DNA of 64,000 bases from Kalaharituber pfeilii (Eukaryota; Ascomycota; Pezizomycetes; Pezizales; Pezizaceae): the NCBI GenBank assembly GCA_015179045.1, contig WHUZ01000107.1, forward strand, positions 62,001 to 126,000. The letters are read 5' to 3'. The notes under the pieces are model-generated. The model worked only from the letters and a program-made list of their open reading frames with translations. It was not told where the DNA came from and made no database searches. Shown one piece after another: positions 1 through 10,153 of the stretch. A program made the position numbers and the translations under genes. Each line of letters opens with the position of its first letter. The stretch's first letter is position 1.

Positions 1-471
1 CATTCACAAATGCTGTTATGGTTGTTGAGATATTGAGTGCGAAAGTTGCGCAGTTTTGGTGGTAAATGTGTCCGGGAAAGTGGTGTGTCCGGGAAAGTGG
101 TGTGTCCGGGAAAGTGGTGAACTACAGTAGTTCAGATTTTTCCGATCATCCTCAAAAGCTATCTGTAATGTCTTCATCTCCGGGAATCCCACAAACTTGT
201 CTGCCAGATTGTCAGCATTGGCGTTCACAAACATCGAAAACTGTGTCAAGATCGTGATCCAGACGTCGTCAGGCCTGATTTCGAGGTGATGGTGCTGCGC
301 ATGTGCGGTGAGCACAGCATCGATGAATCCGTTGTTGGAAGGCACGAGATTGGTGTGGGAGGCCTCTTCGGAAAGCGAGGATTGGATGACTTCTTTGCAT
401 TCTTGGGTGGCGCGATGATTGATGGACTCCGTGTCGCGGATGTCACACCGGAAGACTATTACCTCAGCCAT
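1..471 (-). CDS. DUF4419-type protein, N-terminal part, runs off the left edge
   Basis: The minus-strand reading frame from the ATG at about 471 contains the block NGFIDAVLTAHAQHHHLEIR followed by PDDVWITILTQFSMFVN. This matches my recollection of the start of the DUF4419 domain, a family of unknown function that is expanded in filamentous fungi. An in-frame ATG at 492 is an alternative start. Coding character is clear from about 470 down to 135. Below that a GT donor (GTAGTT, near 128) suggests an intron that contains a short tandem repeat, so the C-terminal exons lie outside the window. No catalytic function is known for the family. The identification rests on this one block. Confidence 0.6.
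68..118 (+). repeat. 17-bp tandem repeat, three copies
   Basis: Three identical 17-bp units (GTGTCCGGGAAAGTGGT) lie head to tail, apparently inside an intron or the 3' part of the DUF4419 gene. Confidence 0.9.
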
Positions 472-492
472 GGTGGTAACGTCACTTCGCAA

Positions 493-773
493 TTGAGGGC
501 ATGTCTTGGCAGTGCGCTTCCCTTTTCAATAGCCATTCTGGGGGTGACGGGAAGCCCCACGCCAACCAGTCTCACTGCATAGGGTTAGTGTAGAGACTGC
601 CAAGCAATTTCAGTCCAAGAATTCATTCGACATAAGAAAATTCCTTTACATTGAGCAAAGGATACCAAACTCAAAGCCCGTCGCTTTCCTTCGCCATCGC
701 CTCGGCACTCATCTATCTAGCCATCTTTATAGCTCCACCAGTGCGTCCCGCTCGTCCTCCTTTCCTGCTGGTG
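493..773. other. Intergenic DNA, no feature seen
   Basis: This stretch is the flank between the DUF4419 gene and the poly(T) end of a LINE. It holds no convincing ORF or RNA gene. Confidence 0.5.
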
Positions 774-1000
774 TTTTTTTTTTTTTTTTTTCATTACTCG
801 CATGCCGCCCTGGGGGCTATGGTGAGGTTAAATACATGAAGGAAAATAAAATGGATAATGAAAAATTCTCTCCTCCATCAAAAATAATGCGGTAGAATAA
901 AGGAAATTAAATAGAATTATGTGTTTCACTCCGCTGCCCAGTCTAGGATCTCCACCAGCTTGTTCCCCTCCTTCTCCGCTTTCGCCGGGTATCTCAGCTC

Positions 1001-1184
1001 CTACTCCCCCCCCGGAAGTCTTTCCTTCCACACCTCACACTCGTTCATGATGTGCGCAAAATTCTCATACGCCTTCCCGCACCACCTGCACTTGGGTGAG
1101 TCGTCTTTACCTATCTTATGCCTCCACTGTCTCAGTCCCTTATTCCCTATTAGGCCTGCGAGGGTAGCGACTCTCCTCCTTCTT
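1001..1184 (-). pseudogene. LINE-A copy 1 ORF2, C-terminal CCHC part
   Basis: This minus-strand frame carries the C-terminal zinc-finger-like motif of the LINE-A ORF2 protein: CRWCGKAYENFAHIMNEC, spaced CX2CX8HX4C. Such a finger follows RNase H in Tad-like LINE proteins. It is the continuation of the ORF2 fragment at 3341-4330 on the other side of the nested insertion. Confidence 0.8.
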
Positions 1185-1192
1185 ATCCTTGA

Positions 1193-2511
1193 GTCGACTG
1201 AGGAAAGATATAAAGAAACACCGGACGCCGCTAACCCAGGAGGCCAAGGAAGAGGGATTCGAGATGGACCCCCGGAAGTCGGAGACTCTAATAGTGGGGG
1301 TGAAGGGGAGGAGTTATAGGTTAGTGGGACTAACGGTAGACTGGGAGCTGAAATTCGATGAACATTTCGACAAACGACTCCGGCTGGGGAAAGCAACATG
1401 GAATACGGCGTCCAAACTTACAAAAATCCCCCCGAGTAAACGAAGACAAATATACACAAGCATATCCAGGAACATAGCGACATACGAGAGCTGGGCATGG
1501 CTTACATATGCAAAAGGGGCACCGGTGAACAAGAAGCTAAGGGAACTGGAGAGATGGCAATACACGGTAGCGAGAAACATCATCGGAGCACCGTGGGGCA
1601 CCAGGCGGTCGATAGTCGAAGGGATCGTCAATCTGGAGCCAATCGAGACATTCGTAACCGGGGAAAAAGACAGAGTGGAAGCTCGGGCGTTGAGATTCCC
1701 AGGCGAGGAGATACTCGAACCGGAGCAGGACACGACATACCTGAGAGGAGACCTGCGACACCGGGACCCACTACCGATACACACGTTCCCCATTCACCCC
1801 AGTGACCTCACCAAGGATGAGTGGGAAGCCATAATTCAAAAGGAAACAGACGAAGGATAGAAAGGAGTATATACGGACGGGAGCAGAGTGGAAGAGTCAA
1901 CGGGGGCCGGGGTCTACAGTCTCTCCACCGAAACACAATACTACTACCTAGGACGGAGAAGCACGGTAAACGATGGAGAACTCATCGCTATCAGTAGGGC
2001 CCTACAGATACCAGGGGAGATTCTGATAGTTACCGATTCCCAAACGGCAATCGCAAGGATCCAAAAAATAGCCAGAGGAGATCCCACTGCCGACGGAGCC
2101 TCCTGTGAGGTAAGGAGACAATGGGAAGAAAGGACAAAAAGAGGGGATCTGGACCTCGCGATTACCTGGGTAAAAAGTCACAAGGGAGTAGAGGGCAACA
2201 CCGAGGCGGACAGAGCGGCGAAAATCGGTACGGCGCTGCAGTCCCGGAACGAAATCGTAACGGAAGCTGGCAGAAGACAGGAATACCTTTTTAAAGCTCT
2301 CCGGGCCGCGGAGAGAAGCCAAGCCGAACTGAACTACCGACCCCTACACAGAATAGACAAGCGACGGATCCTGGCCACCCTGGCAGGGATACTAGGGAAC
2401 AAAGGACTGAAGGAGTGGAGATTCAAGATAGGCAAGGCCACCTTGCCGGAATGCAGGTGGTGCGGCAAGGCACCGGAGAACTGGGATCATATAAAGAACG
2501 ACTGCCAGGCA
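1193..2511 (+). pseudogene. LINE-A copy 2 ORF2: RT C-terminus, RNase H, CCHC finger
   Basis: The frame encodes the RT thumb (LVGLTVDWELKFDEHFDKRL, IPPSKRRQIYTSISRNIATY), then RNase H (VYTDGSRVEE, NDGELIAISRAL, IVTDSQTAIARI, KSHKGVEGNTEADRAAK) and the finger CRWCGKAPENWDHIKNDC. A single nonsense codon (TAG at about 1858) sits where the sister copy has Trp in EGW-GIYTDGSR; the frame is otherwise open through to the nested insertion. All four RNase H acidic residues are kept, so decay is recent. The last codons lie beyond the insert, at about 3126-3230. Confidence 0.85.
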
Positions 2512-3113
2512 TTTTTTTTTTTTTTTTTTTTTATATCATTAATCGCTTGCCGCCCTATGGGCTATGGCGATGTCCTAGATACATAATGAAGGAAAATAGA
2601 ACTGTTGTCCCCTCTACTACATGAAAGAAGGAATTCTCCGCGTTCTGGACTCACTCCCCCAACATGTCTATCATCACCCTCAGCGGGTCCCCCTCCCCCT
2701 CCTTTCCCCGTGGTGGCCTCCTGATATGCTCCTCCCCTCCTGGCCACCGCCGCCTCCATACCCTACACTCCACTAGCAAGTGTCTCGCCGTCTCTTCCTC
2801 TTCTCCGCACCACCTGCACTCTGGGCCGTCCCCTTCGCCTAAATGCCACCTCCAGGCCCTCAGCCCCTTGCCCCCCAGGAGGCCCGCCAACCGTCCTATC
2901 CCGTTGCCGCACCTCTCTAGCGGCTTGTATATCAATCCCAACCGGTTCCTCTCCTCTGCTCTCTCTCTCCTCCCCCTCTGTCTCAATCCGGCCTCTGTCA
3001 CCATCTCCGACTTGTACTGCAAAGCGGTGCCCGTTCTCGCTGCCTTGTCAGCCCTCTCGTTGCCGGAAATCCCCCTATGCGCCTTAACCCATAATGCCGC
3101 TATGTCCCAGTCT
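2512..3113 (-). mobile_element. LINE-A copy 3 (innermost), 5'-truncated
   Basis: This minus-strand element is flanked by the 12-bp duplication GACTGCCAGGCA (2500-2511 and 3114-3125). Poly(A), seen as T, starts at 2512. The stem-loop (foot ATCGC/GCGAT read on its own strand) and 3' UTR follow. The element is about 600 bp and truncated within RNase H. Confidence 0.92.
2651..3113 (-). pseudogene. LINE-A copy 3 ORF2 fragment: RNase H end and CCHC finger
   Basis: The minus-strand frame is open from the truncation point. It reads WVKAHRGISGNERADKAART, the final RNase H motif, and then CRWCGEEEETARHLLVEC, the CX2CX8HX4C finger. It ends near 2651 with VMIDMLGE, close to the LINE 3' end. Apart from the 5' truncation no break is seen, which suggests a young insertion. 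Confidence 0.8.
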
Positions 3114-3340
3114 GACTGCCAGGCATGGCAAAGAAAGAACACAAAGGGGGCGGAGGGAATAAGACAGGCGGAAAAAGACACGAACCTGGTGGAGATCTTG
3201 GAGTGGGCATCGGAGGAGCAGGGGTTATTTTCTAGTTACTATTTTCATTATGATTCACATGTATTTAAACATCGCCATAGCCCAAAGGGCGGCACGCGAT
3301 TAATGAAATTAAAAAAAAAAAAAAAATTCTCCTCCTTCTT

Positions 3341-4330
3341 CCCAAGTGTTCCAACGGGCGGTATGCCATCTGTAGTCTCTTCCTTTCTTCCGCTCTCCGC
3401 GCTCTGCCGTGTTGCCTCATGCCCGCCTCGGTGACCACTTCGTTCTGATATTGTAGCGCCGTGCCGACCTTCGCCGCCATGTCTGCTTCCGTGTTGCCTT
3501 TTATGCCTTTATGTGCCTTCACCCACAGGATCGCTATATCTCTGTCTCCCGGGGATATTCTCTCCTCCCAGCGTTCTCTCACCATCCTCCCGGGTCCCTC
3601 TGGCGTTGGGTTCCCCTTGGCTATCCCTTGCAGCCTGTTTATCGTGACCCTGGAGTCCGTAATTATCATTATCTCCCCATCCTTGTTCATGACTTCCCCC
3701 ACTGCGATCATCTCCGCGTCGTTCACTGTGCACCGTGTCCCTAGGTATATCGAGGTATTCCTCCCTCCTTCCTGGTGGACTCCGGCGCCCGTTCTGTCTT
3801 CTACCCTGCTCCCGTCGGTGTATATCCCTGCCCATCCCTCGTCCTCCTCTTTTGCGATGATGGCTTCCCAGTCCTCTGTGGACAAGTCTCGTGGATGTAT
3901 GGGGTTGATGTGGAGGGGGAGGGGTGTGTGGTGCTCCAGTGATCCCCTCATATACCTTGTGTCCGGTTGCGGGTCCTTCAACGGTTCGCCTCTGAACCTT
4001 AGTGTTCTGGCTTCCACTCTCTCAGCCTCCCATTCGACAAATGTCTCCACTGATTCTAGATTCGCTAGCCCCTCTACCACATCCCTCCTCGTCCCCCAGG
4101 GGGCCCCGTGATCTCTCTCGCTACTGAGTATTGCCATCTTTCCATTCGTCTGAGTTTGGTCTCTCTCGGGGCTCCTTGCGCATACCCCTCCCACGCCCAA
4201 CTACCCCATGTCGCTATGTTTCTGGCTATGCCTGTATATATCTGCCGCCTCTTTGCCGGTGGTATCCTGTCCATTCGTGATGCCACCCTCCACGCTGCCT
4301 TTCCCGGGGAGCGCCAGCTCGCATCCGGAA
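3341..4330 (-). pseudogene. LINE-A copy 1 ORF2: RT thumb and RNase H
   Basis: On the minus strand the region encodes the end of the reverse transcriptase (IPPAKRRQIYTGIARNIATW, then RMERWQYSVARE), followed by RNase H with IYTDGSRVED, the conserved E in NDAEMIAV, MIITDSRVTINR and HKGIKGNTEADMAAK. These supply the D-E-D-D set of RNase HI. A frame change near 4100-4200 separates the thumb from RNase H. The polymerase palm (FADD-type motif) is absent because the copy is truncated upstream of 4330. It is a dead fragment that, in an intact element, would act in target-primed reverse transcription. Confidence 0.8.
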
Positions 4331-4335
4331 TGTCA

Positions 4336-4763
4336 CGGCACCTGGGCTGTGACACACTTACGAGCCTTCCTCACTTGTCTGTCGGATATAATGGACCATG
4401 GAGCACAAGTTCTCTTAGTATTGCACGCTTGTCGCCAATCATGCTACCCCTAGAATTTGTTTTCTGTTTTTTATTTTGACTCACGGTGCCCCGCATTCAG
4501 GCTGCGACACCATTACAAGGAAATAGCAATTATTAAATCTTAGGTGCATAATGCGTTTCTATCTGTATGTGATATATCTAATGTACATGCAATTTAAAGA
4601 CAATTGAGCATGATCCTGATTTCTTTTCCGAGTTATCTAATCTCCCAATGGCATTCTATTCCTGGCCAGAGACATTATTTCAATAAGAAGTCTCAGCGGA
4701 GAATCTGGGCACGAGAACAGGCCAATAGTAAAGAAGAGAACAGGCTAAAGAAAGCACAAATCC
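4336..4763. other. Intergenic DNA between LINE-A and the BTB gene
   Basis: No gene or recognisable repeat is seen. Sequence around 4330-4480 may be the flank of the outer LINE. Confidence 0.4.
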
Positions 4764-4830
4764 AATGCCCTGCCAGTGCAAACAGCTGTATACGGGGTTA
4801 CATGTTTCTTTTAAAAAAAAAAAAAAAATT
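4764..4830 (+). mobile_element. Degenerate family-B micro-element
   Basis: Sequence from GCCCTGCCAGTG through CAGCTGTATACGGGG and a T-rich spacer into 16 A residues matches the family-B stem-loop and tail, with substitutions. It lies just beyond the stop codon of the BTB gene, in its probable 3' UTR. Confidence 0.65.
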
Positions 4831-4919
4831 CCAGCGAAGGTGTCTTTTCAATCAGCTTACTTTTGATTCTTGTTTTCCTCTGCACCTATTTTGTTCCACC
4901 TTGTTTGATGCAGCTACAT

Positions 4920-6441
4920 CTACCAGTCACTATCATCGGAGGAGTCTTCATCCGAAGGCAGATCATCATCTGAGTCAGTATCCATTTCCGACGATTCATC
5001 AAGAGAACTCTCCCCCTGGGATTCATCGACCGAACTGTCCTCCTGTGATTCATCGAGAGAACTGCCCTCCTCAGATTCATCTAGGCTGTCGTCTGACTCA
5101 ATAGACGTCTCATGCTGTGTCTCCGGAGATCCACTATCAGAGTCTTCGAGCTGCGATTCATCAAAGTACGTATTTTCTGGCGCAGTGGTCCCATAGTCGA
5201 TTTCTGGTAATTCACTATCATATCCATCATCCAACTCAGCAACACTCCTGCAGTCTATGTCTGGCAATTCCGCATCGTAGTCAGTATCCCGTTCAGTAGC
5301 CATGCTGTAGTTCATTACCAGCAATGCATCGTCATATGATTCATCCGACTCGGAAGTAACACTGTAGTCCGTCTCCCGCAATTCAGAGAGATATTTATCT
5401 TTGCACGGGCTGCATTTGTAATCTGGTATCTTGCCACAAAGCGAACATGCTGTCCCTGGTTTGGCGGTGTAGGTACCGGAGCCAAACCAGCCCCAGGCGT
5501 TTGCCTGGCTCACATGACAACCATGACAGTCGACTCGAGACAAAAGCGCCACTTTGTCGCATCTAGAACATCGGCATACAAATCGGCGTTCCCACTCACT
5601 TGTTATGCGCTTCTCTGCCCACGGTGGTTCCTCTACTGAAGGCGGGTAATGCATCAACGAAATTTCAATGTCCGGATGTTGCTGGAGTAGCTCAGCGAAG
5701 TGCGAGAGGTCGTTGGCCCAGGGTAACGCCCATGACAGGTAACCTAGCAAAGACTGCACCAATCGGTCCTTTGAAGTGGGCAGGGTTTCGACTGCGAGCT
5801 TAGCTGCTGCAACTACTGCCGGAATGCTACCTGAAATCTCTGGTATCATGCCGACCCAACTACAGATTGCGTGTTTGCTCTTCTGGGAACACCGATGCTG
5901 TTCATCAAGGACTGACTCTAGCTTGCGGAAACTAGCATCTTGGAGATCTTTGACATTGAATCGGTCTCCAAATGTGTAGAGCTCTATATGCGTCTGAAGG
6001 GTGGCTTCAAGATCATCAGACTCTTTGCTATTCAGCGTGGTTTCTGCGCATTAGCATGACGGCCGGAGTACAAAGAAATAATAGAATGCTGTGCCCCAAG
6101 CGCAGTGTAAGGCCAAAGGAAATTAATGAATATAAGTTTACGTACACTGTGTAATCCCGAACATAGGCCCACTGCAAGAAATGTTCCATTGTTCTCTTAT
6201 TGACATCCCTGACCAACATTTCGGAATGCAAACCCTCCCTCATCTGATTGTCTGTATGCTTGCGAAACTCCGGGGATAGAGAGGCAAGTAACTCCTTGTG
6301 AATATTATAGACTGCTCCTTCATTATCCTCGACCATGATCTTGAAGAGCGGGGATTTAAGTATCTCGATGTTTACTGTTTCAGCCAAGGCTTCGCTCCTG
6401 GGACCATAGTAAGAACTCGATTGGCCGGTTGAATCCGGCAT
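4920..6441 (-). CDS. BTB/POZ domain protein with cysteine cluster and acidic tail
   Basis: I read two exons: 6441-6146 and 6027-4920, with an intron at 6145-6028 (donor GTACGT, acceptor AATAG). They join in frame to give about 467 residues. Residues about 30-98 form a BTB/POZ domain (LFKIMVEDNEGAVYNIHKEL, later FLQWAYVRDYTV), a protein-interaction fold common in fungal adaptor proteins. Residues about 249-308 hold CRCSRC, CHGC, CSLCG and CSPC, a Cys-rich patch that could bind zinc. The last 140 or so residues are an Asp/Glu/Ser-rich tail with a recurring (S/D)DES(Q/E) pattern, likely disordered. BTB-plus-Cys proteins of this layout are often species-specific in fungi; partner and role are unknown. 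The intron call is by eye; another acceptor would break the frame. Confidence 0.75.
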
Positions 6442-6599
6442 GAATACTACATATTAAACGAGAAGTTAATGTGGATCAATTTTACGTTGCTTTGCGCCTT
6501 GTTTGGGCCAATGTTTGCCTACCTTGCGATACAGATTTTTGCATCTTGCTAAAACGAGCTTTGAGTGAAGTCTTTCAGGATTGATGTTACTGAGACGCT

Positions 6600-6905
6600 G
6601 GGAGGACGCTGTTCTTCTAGCCAGAGTCGAACTTGAGCGGCTCAAGCGGAACGGCAAGGGTGGGGCGGAAATCACGTGGCAGTGGTGAGAGTTCTGAGAG
6701 GGGACAGGGGGGATGCTGGACGACGTGGAGGGCAATCCAGTCGAGGAATGCTTTGCCGACCTCGATCTGGGCTAGTTGCGGCGTCGGAGGTTGTGCACGT
6801 AGTAGATGGGTAGATGCTGAACCCGACTGGGGTATTGGCCTCTCCCATAGGCTGCTAACCTGTATGCGGGATTATGTGACCACAAGAAAGAATTGCTACC
6901 GTAGT
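6600..6905 (+). mobile_element. LINE-C 3' end fragment
   Basis: The stretch aligns by eye with the 3' part of the LINE-C copy at 25625-27391 and with 8150-8430: the shared order is GAGCGGCTCAAG, CCAGTCGAGG, a CTCGATCTGGGCTAG run, and the final stem-loop region (CCCATAGGCT, AACCTGTATGCGGG). It ends in TTATGTGAC and a short A-rich run. No TSD was recognised. Confidence 0.65.
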
Positions 6906-6915
6906 GGTGTGACGT

Positions 6916-7396
6916 AACAAATGCAATCTTCAAATCTCAGGCCTCCAGCCTTGGCGAAATAGTATACGAACGGAGGCACGTACCTTTTCATACGACACCA
7001 CAACTTTCGCGCTCGATATTCAATTTTTCATATCCCACGCAGGAGAGTTAATTTAACCGCATTTCACGTATCTGGCACCTCTGTTTCTCCCATGGTTAAT
7101 GTGTAGGGATTGTAGCTCACCACGATTTTTGTATGATATCGTGAGAAATATTGATGGGATATTACTAGCATTAGCAGCAACTTGGAAGGACATGTTGTAA
7201 CTTAGTACTCAAGAAGGACAAAAAGCCAGGTTTAGGACATTGCATATAAAGTTGGTTCATGGTCTCAATATATCTATTATTTACAACAGTAATTATGATA
7301 GCAGACGAACCAAACGCGAAAGAGAAAAGTTGGGAGCGAAGAGCTACCATGTCTCCAAACCCTTGTACTGACTTTGCACAGCTAGAGCTCTCCCGC
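6916..7396. other. Intergenic DNA, no feature seen
   Basis: Both strands lack a convincing ORF, and no repeat was recognised. Confidence 0.4.
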
Positions 7397-7404
7397 AGAC
7401 CCTT

Positions 7405-7445
7405 GATATACGCGAGTAATGAAATGAAAAAAAAAAAAAAAAAAA
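7405..7445 (+). mobile_element. Insertion of half a LINE-A stem-loop plus poly(A)
   Basis: AGACCCTT is duplicated at 7397-7404 and 7446-7453. The insert is only the 3' strand of the stem foot (ACGCGAGTAATGAAAT) followed by about 20 A. This is the shortest clear insertion of the A family here. Confidence 0.75.
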
Positions 7446-7499
7446 AGACCCTTTATATTGATTAGTCAGGTAGGGACTGGTCGCTGAGAGTACGAATCC

Positions 7500-8448
7500 C
7501 TCTACCCGAGAGGGGTATCCTCAGGATTAGGCTACATGTCGAGACACTGTGGGCCATGGTAGCGGACAGACCATTCTTGAGGGGCCTGTGGAAAGGTACA
7601 GGTTTGATCTAGTGGTGGACTAGCCTTGGCAGCCGGAATGCCTGAAACTTGCGGGCTGGCGGTGGAGGCTGAGGGATGCTGGGGCTGTGAAGCTTGCATA
7701 TTTTTTTTTTTTAATTTCATTACTCGCGTGCCGCCTGGTAGGCTATCGCGAGGTTTTCTTAGATACATGTGTGTGTAGAGGAAAAGAGTACTAAATTAGG
7801 AAAAATGCCCCTGTCTTAATCTTGTCCTGCCCATTCCAATATCTCCGCGATGTTTATTCCCTTGTAAAGCTTGCATAGGTCAGGGCCCATGTGGAGATAG
7901 AGGGCAATGAGAAGCCAGAGGAGAAGGCAAAAGAGGGAGCGAGATTCCTGAGGTATGACGGGCAGGCCACTGAGGACGGGCTGCATCAAGAGTTACTCCG
8001 AAAGAGAAAGGAGGAGAGGGAGCGAGCCGGGTTTGGGCAAGGTAAACTTGTGAAGTGGGGCAGGAAAGTACTGACAATTTACACCCGGCTGTGGAGTGGG
8101 AAAGGTGGGGCTATGTGGAGGAGGAAGATCAGTGGTGAAGAGGTCCACACGTGTCCAGGTGTGCTGAGCTGGAGCGGCCCCAGAGGAAGGATAAGGATGG
8201 GGTGCAATTCACCTGTCAATGCTGGGAGGACATGGAGGAGAAAGGGTGGAGACAGGAGGGAGTAGAGCGCAACCCGGAGGAGGAGTGGTTCGCCTGCCTC
8301 GATCTGGGCTAGTCCAAGGCCGGAGGGTACATTGGCTACACAAAGCGTGTACGTACTGTAGATATGTGGCTGTTTAAGCCTGACCCGAGTATAGTCCCTG
8401 CCATAGGCTGGTAGCCTGTATGCGGGGCTAAAAAAAAAAAAAAAAAAT
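7500..8448 (+). mobile_element. LINE-C copy, 5'-truncated, interrupted by a LINE-A insertion
   Basis: Plus-strand LINE-C. The frame at about 7884-8160 reads EIEGNEKPEEKAKEGARF, RYDGQATEDG and LWSGKGGAMWRRKISGEEV, matching the region after RNase H in the LINE-C copy at 25.6-27.4 kb. The 3' end has the C-type stem-loop (CCCTGCCATAGGCT, AGCCTGTATGCGGGG) and poly(A) at 8430-8446. A minus LINE-A fragment sits inside at 7701-7865. The left limit near 7500 is uncertain. Confidence 0.7.
7701..7865 (-). mobile_element. LINE-A 3' end insertion
   Basis: TSD AAGCTTGCATA (7690-7700 and 7867-7877). Poly(T), then the stem-loop with upper stem GCCT/AGGC read on its own strand, then about 110 nt of LINE-A 3' sequence. 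Confidence 0.88.
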
Positions 8449-8461
8449 TCTGGCCTCGATA

Positions 8462-8952
8462 TTTTTTTTTTTTTTTATTTCATTAATCGCATGCCGCCCT
8501 ATGGGCTATGGCGATGTTTAACAGTACATTACAAGTAAACATGAATCAAGTTAGCAATGAAAATGTCTTCACTCCTTCCCCGCCCATTCGAGTATCTCCA
8601 CCAGGTTCTGGTCCTGGTCTATTTTCCTTAGTCCTTCCGCTCCTCCCCATTTCTTTTCCCATGCGTCGCAATTTTGTATGTGTTCCCAGTTTTCCAGGGC
8701 CTTCCCGCACCATCGGCATTCGGGTGACTCGGCTTTCCCAATTCGGTGTCTCCATTCTTTTAGCCCCTTGTTCCCGAAGATCCCGGCCAGTGTTGAGAGA
8801 AACTTCCTTCGATTCACTAGCTGCGTTGGTCTGTAGTTTAACTCCGCTTGGTTCCTTTCGATGGCTCGTAGGGCTTTATACTCTTGTCTTATTCCCGCTT
8901 CTGTCACCGTTTCGTCTTCGTATTGTATGGCTGTTCCGATTTTTGCCGCCCA
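8462..8952 (-). mobile_element. LINE-A insertion, 5'-truncated
   Basis: TSD TCTGGCCTCGATA at 8449-8461 and 8953-8965. It landed directly beside the poly(A) of the LINE-C copy. Stem-loop and 3' UTR occupy 8480-8570. Confidence 0.92.
8569..8952 (-). pseudogene. LINE-A ORF2 C-terminal fragment
   Basis: The minus-strand frame is open from the truncation point. It carries the RNase H end (VTEAGIRQEYKALRAIERNQ), the helical linker LNYRPTQLVNRRKFLSTLAG and the finger CRWCGKALENWEHIQNC (CX2CX8HX3C, one residue shorter than in the sister copies). It ends in LVEILEWAGKE, the shared C-terminus of the family. Confidence 0.8.
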
Positions 8953-9381
8953 TCTGGCCTCGATAGGATGGTTCTAAAGCCAGTGACGGGCCTAGTTGTT
9001 TCAATGCTCAAAGCGTCGGGATCACCTCTCACCACCATGCTACAGAACCACTAGTCATGAAATGTTAAACCTGTGCGTCCAATGCCTGTGGGGGGCGTAA
9101 GTGTCAAAATGCCACTGGGCCCAGGTGAGGATATGGACTGCAACTCAGTGGCCGTGGTTATTGGCAGTTGGTTCTTAGGGGAGCGGAAGCCTAGTGAAGC
9201 TAGGGGCTTAAGGTGCAAAGGCGCAATCCTCCATAGTGGTCCCGAAAGGGGTACATAAGGCCGTGCCAGTCTTAAGAGTTGGAAACGAGACCAAGACTTA
9301 CCCTGGAAAGGGAAAGAGTCTGCTATTGCGTGACAATGAGGAGGCCCACGCAAGCAGCGAGGATGAGATAGAGCTGCTGAG

Positions 9382-9563
9382 ATGGGTAGGGAGGTGACAT
9401 TGAAGAAGAATGCAGCATGTTGTAAAGGAGATGTTCGGCTGGAGTCATTGAAGGAGTTGTCTCCTCTTCTGCATGCATTGTTAAATGGGTTTGATAACGT
9501 GGAAAAGGCTTTTCGGAAGCACATCCGCAAGTACAATACCGCTCTTGTATTTACATCAATTAA
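9382..9563 (+). pseudogene. Possible Helitron helicase-like domain fragment
   Basis: The frame includes LHALLNGFDNVEKAFRKHIR followed by KYNTALVFTSIKY. This resembles the start of the Helitron helicase-like domain, in which a block like HFRxxIRxYNxALAFTSLG is conserved. Helitrons are rolling-circle DNA transposons common in fungi. Only about 60 residues are visible before a family-B insertion, and no Rep HUH motif or helicase is present in the window. The call rests on this one block. Confidence 0.4.
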
Positions 9564-9570
9564 ATATAAA

Positions 9571-9643
9571 CTTGCCCTGCCATGGCGAATAGCTACAAGC
9601 GGGGTTACGTGAAGAAAAAAAAAGAAAAGAAAGAAAAAAAAAG
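9571..9643 (+). mobile_element. Family-B micro-element
   Basis: GCCCTGCCATGGCG to GCGGGGTTACGTGA followed by an A/G-rich tail. It interrupts the Helitron-like fragment. No clean TSD was seen. Confidence 0.75.
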
Positions 9644-9752
9644 TTATACACCTGATCCTGGTAGTCTAGTAACTAACGTTATGGCAATAGTAACATATAG
9701 CTCCTGCTTTCCATCTATCCTTTGTTACCCTCCATCCTTCTCCACATTCTTC

Positions 9753-9812
9753 CTCGCCATAGCCCCTAGGGCGGTACGCGAGGAATGATATTTAAAAAAA
9801 GAAAAAAGAAAA
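9753..9812 (+). mobile_element. LINE-A stem-loop-only insertion
   Basis: TSD TCCACATTCTTC (9741-9752, 9813-9824). The 60-bp insert starts exactly at CTCGCC and contains the stem-loop and an A-rich tail only. Confidence 0.93.
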
Positions 9813-10153
9813 TCCACATTCTTCGTTCTTCGCTTTCGATTTCAATATCATAGATACTTCCCGTTGCATCTGTTGTCAGCTGGTGAAACCAAATTAAAAT
9901 AATAAAAGAAAAAAATAAAAAATTCTGCATCACTAGTGTGCACCACAGGCGGTCCTCTTACCTTAAATGAAAGTACCTGTCCGGAGTCGTTCCAGTTGCC
10001 GTACATCTCTTTATTATTTCAATCGTTACTCGTATGCTGCGCTCGAATAAATACAAAAGAAATACCAAGCCCACCCAAACAGAACTGAAATTCATGAGTT
10101 AGAAACGACGCGCTACTTCCTCGCTCTACCTCGTCATCTCTCTACCTACCTCA

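Larger units (their letters stand above)
1185..3327 (+). mobile_element. LINE-A copy 2 (middle), 5'-truncated, inserted in copy 1
   Basis: This is a plus-strand element flanked by a 13-bp TSD (TCTCCTCCTTCTT, 1172-1184 and 3328-3340). It starts in the reverse transcriptase domain and ends with the stem-loop at 3271-3300 (foot ATCGC/GCGAT, upper stem GCCC/GGGC) and poly(A) at 3311-3326. It is itself interrupted by a minus-strand LINE at 2512-3113. Without that insert its ORF2 would continue from NDCQA into WQRKNTKGAEG and on to EILEWASEEQ. Confidence 0.9.
774..4335 (-). mobile_element. LINE-A copy 1 (outer, 5'-truncated), split by two nested LINEs
   Basis: The minus-strand element has its 3' poly(A) at 774-791 (seen as T), then the stem-loop (792-827), a short 3' UTR and ORF2. 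Its body runs 774-1184 and resumes at 3328-4335. Between them sits a plus-strand LINE flanked by the duplication TCTCCTCCTTCTT (1172-1184 and 3328-3340). When the two body parts are read together, the ORF2 text flows from PLEHLGRRRR into VATLAGLIGNKGL. The 5' end stops in the reverse transcriptase thumb region near 4330. I could not find a TSD for this outer copy. Confidence 0.85.

Noticed and set aside
774..835. TSD for the outermost LINE-A copy
   Set aside because: I compared the flanks at 755-773 and 4325-4360 and found no convincing match, so none is claimed.
2664..3434. 256-codon plus-strand ORF
   Set aside because: Antisense of the innermost LINE-A ORF2 and runs across insertion joints.
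7460..7520. Possible tRNA-like segment (GTACGAATCCCTCT)
   Set aside because: No cloverleaf with matching acceptor arms could be drawn; it lies at the blurred start of a LINE-C copy.
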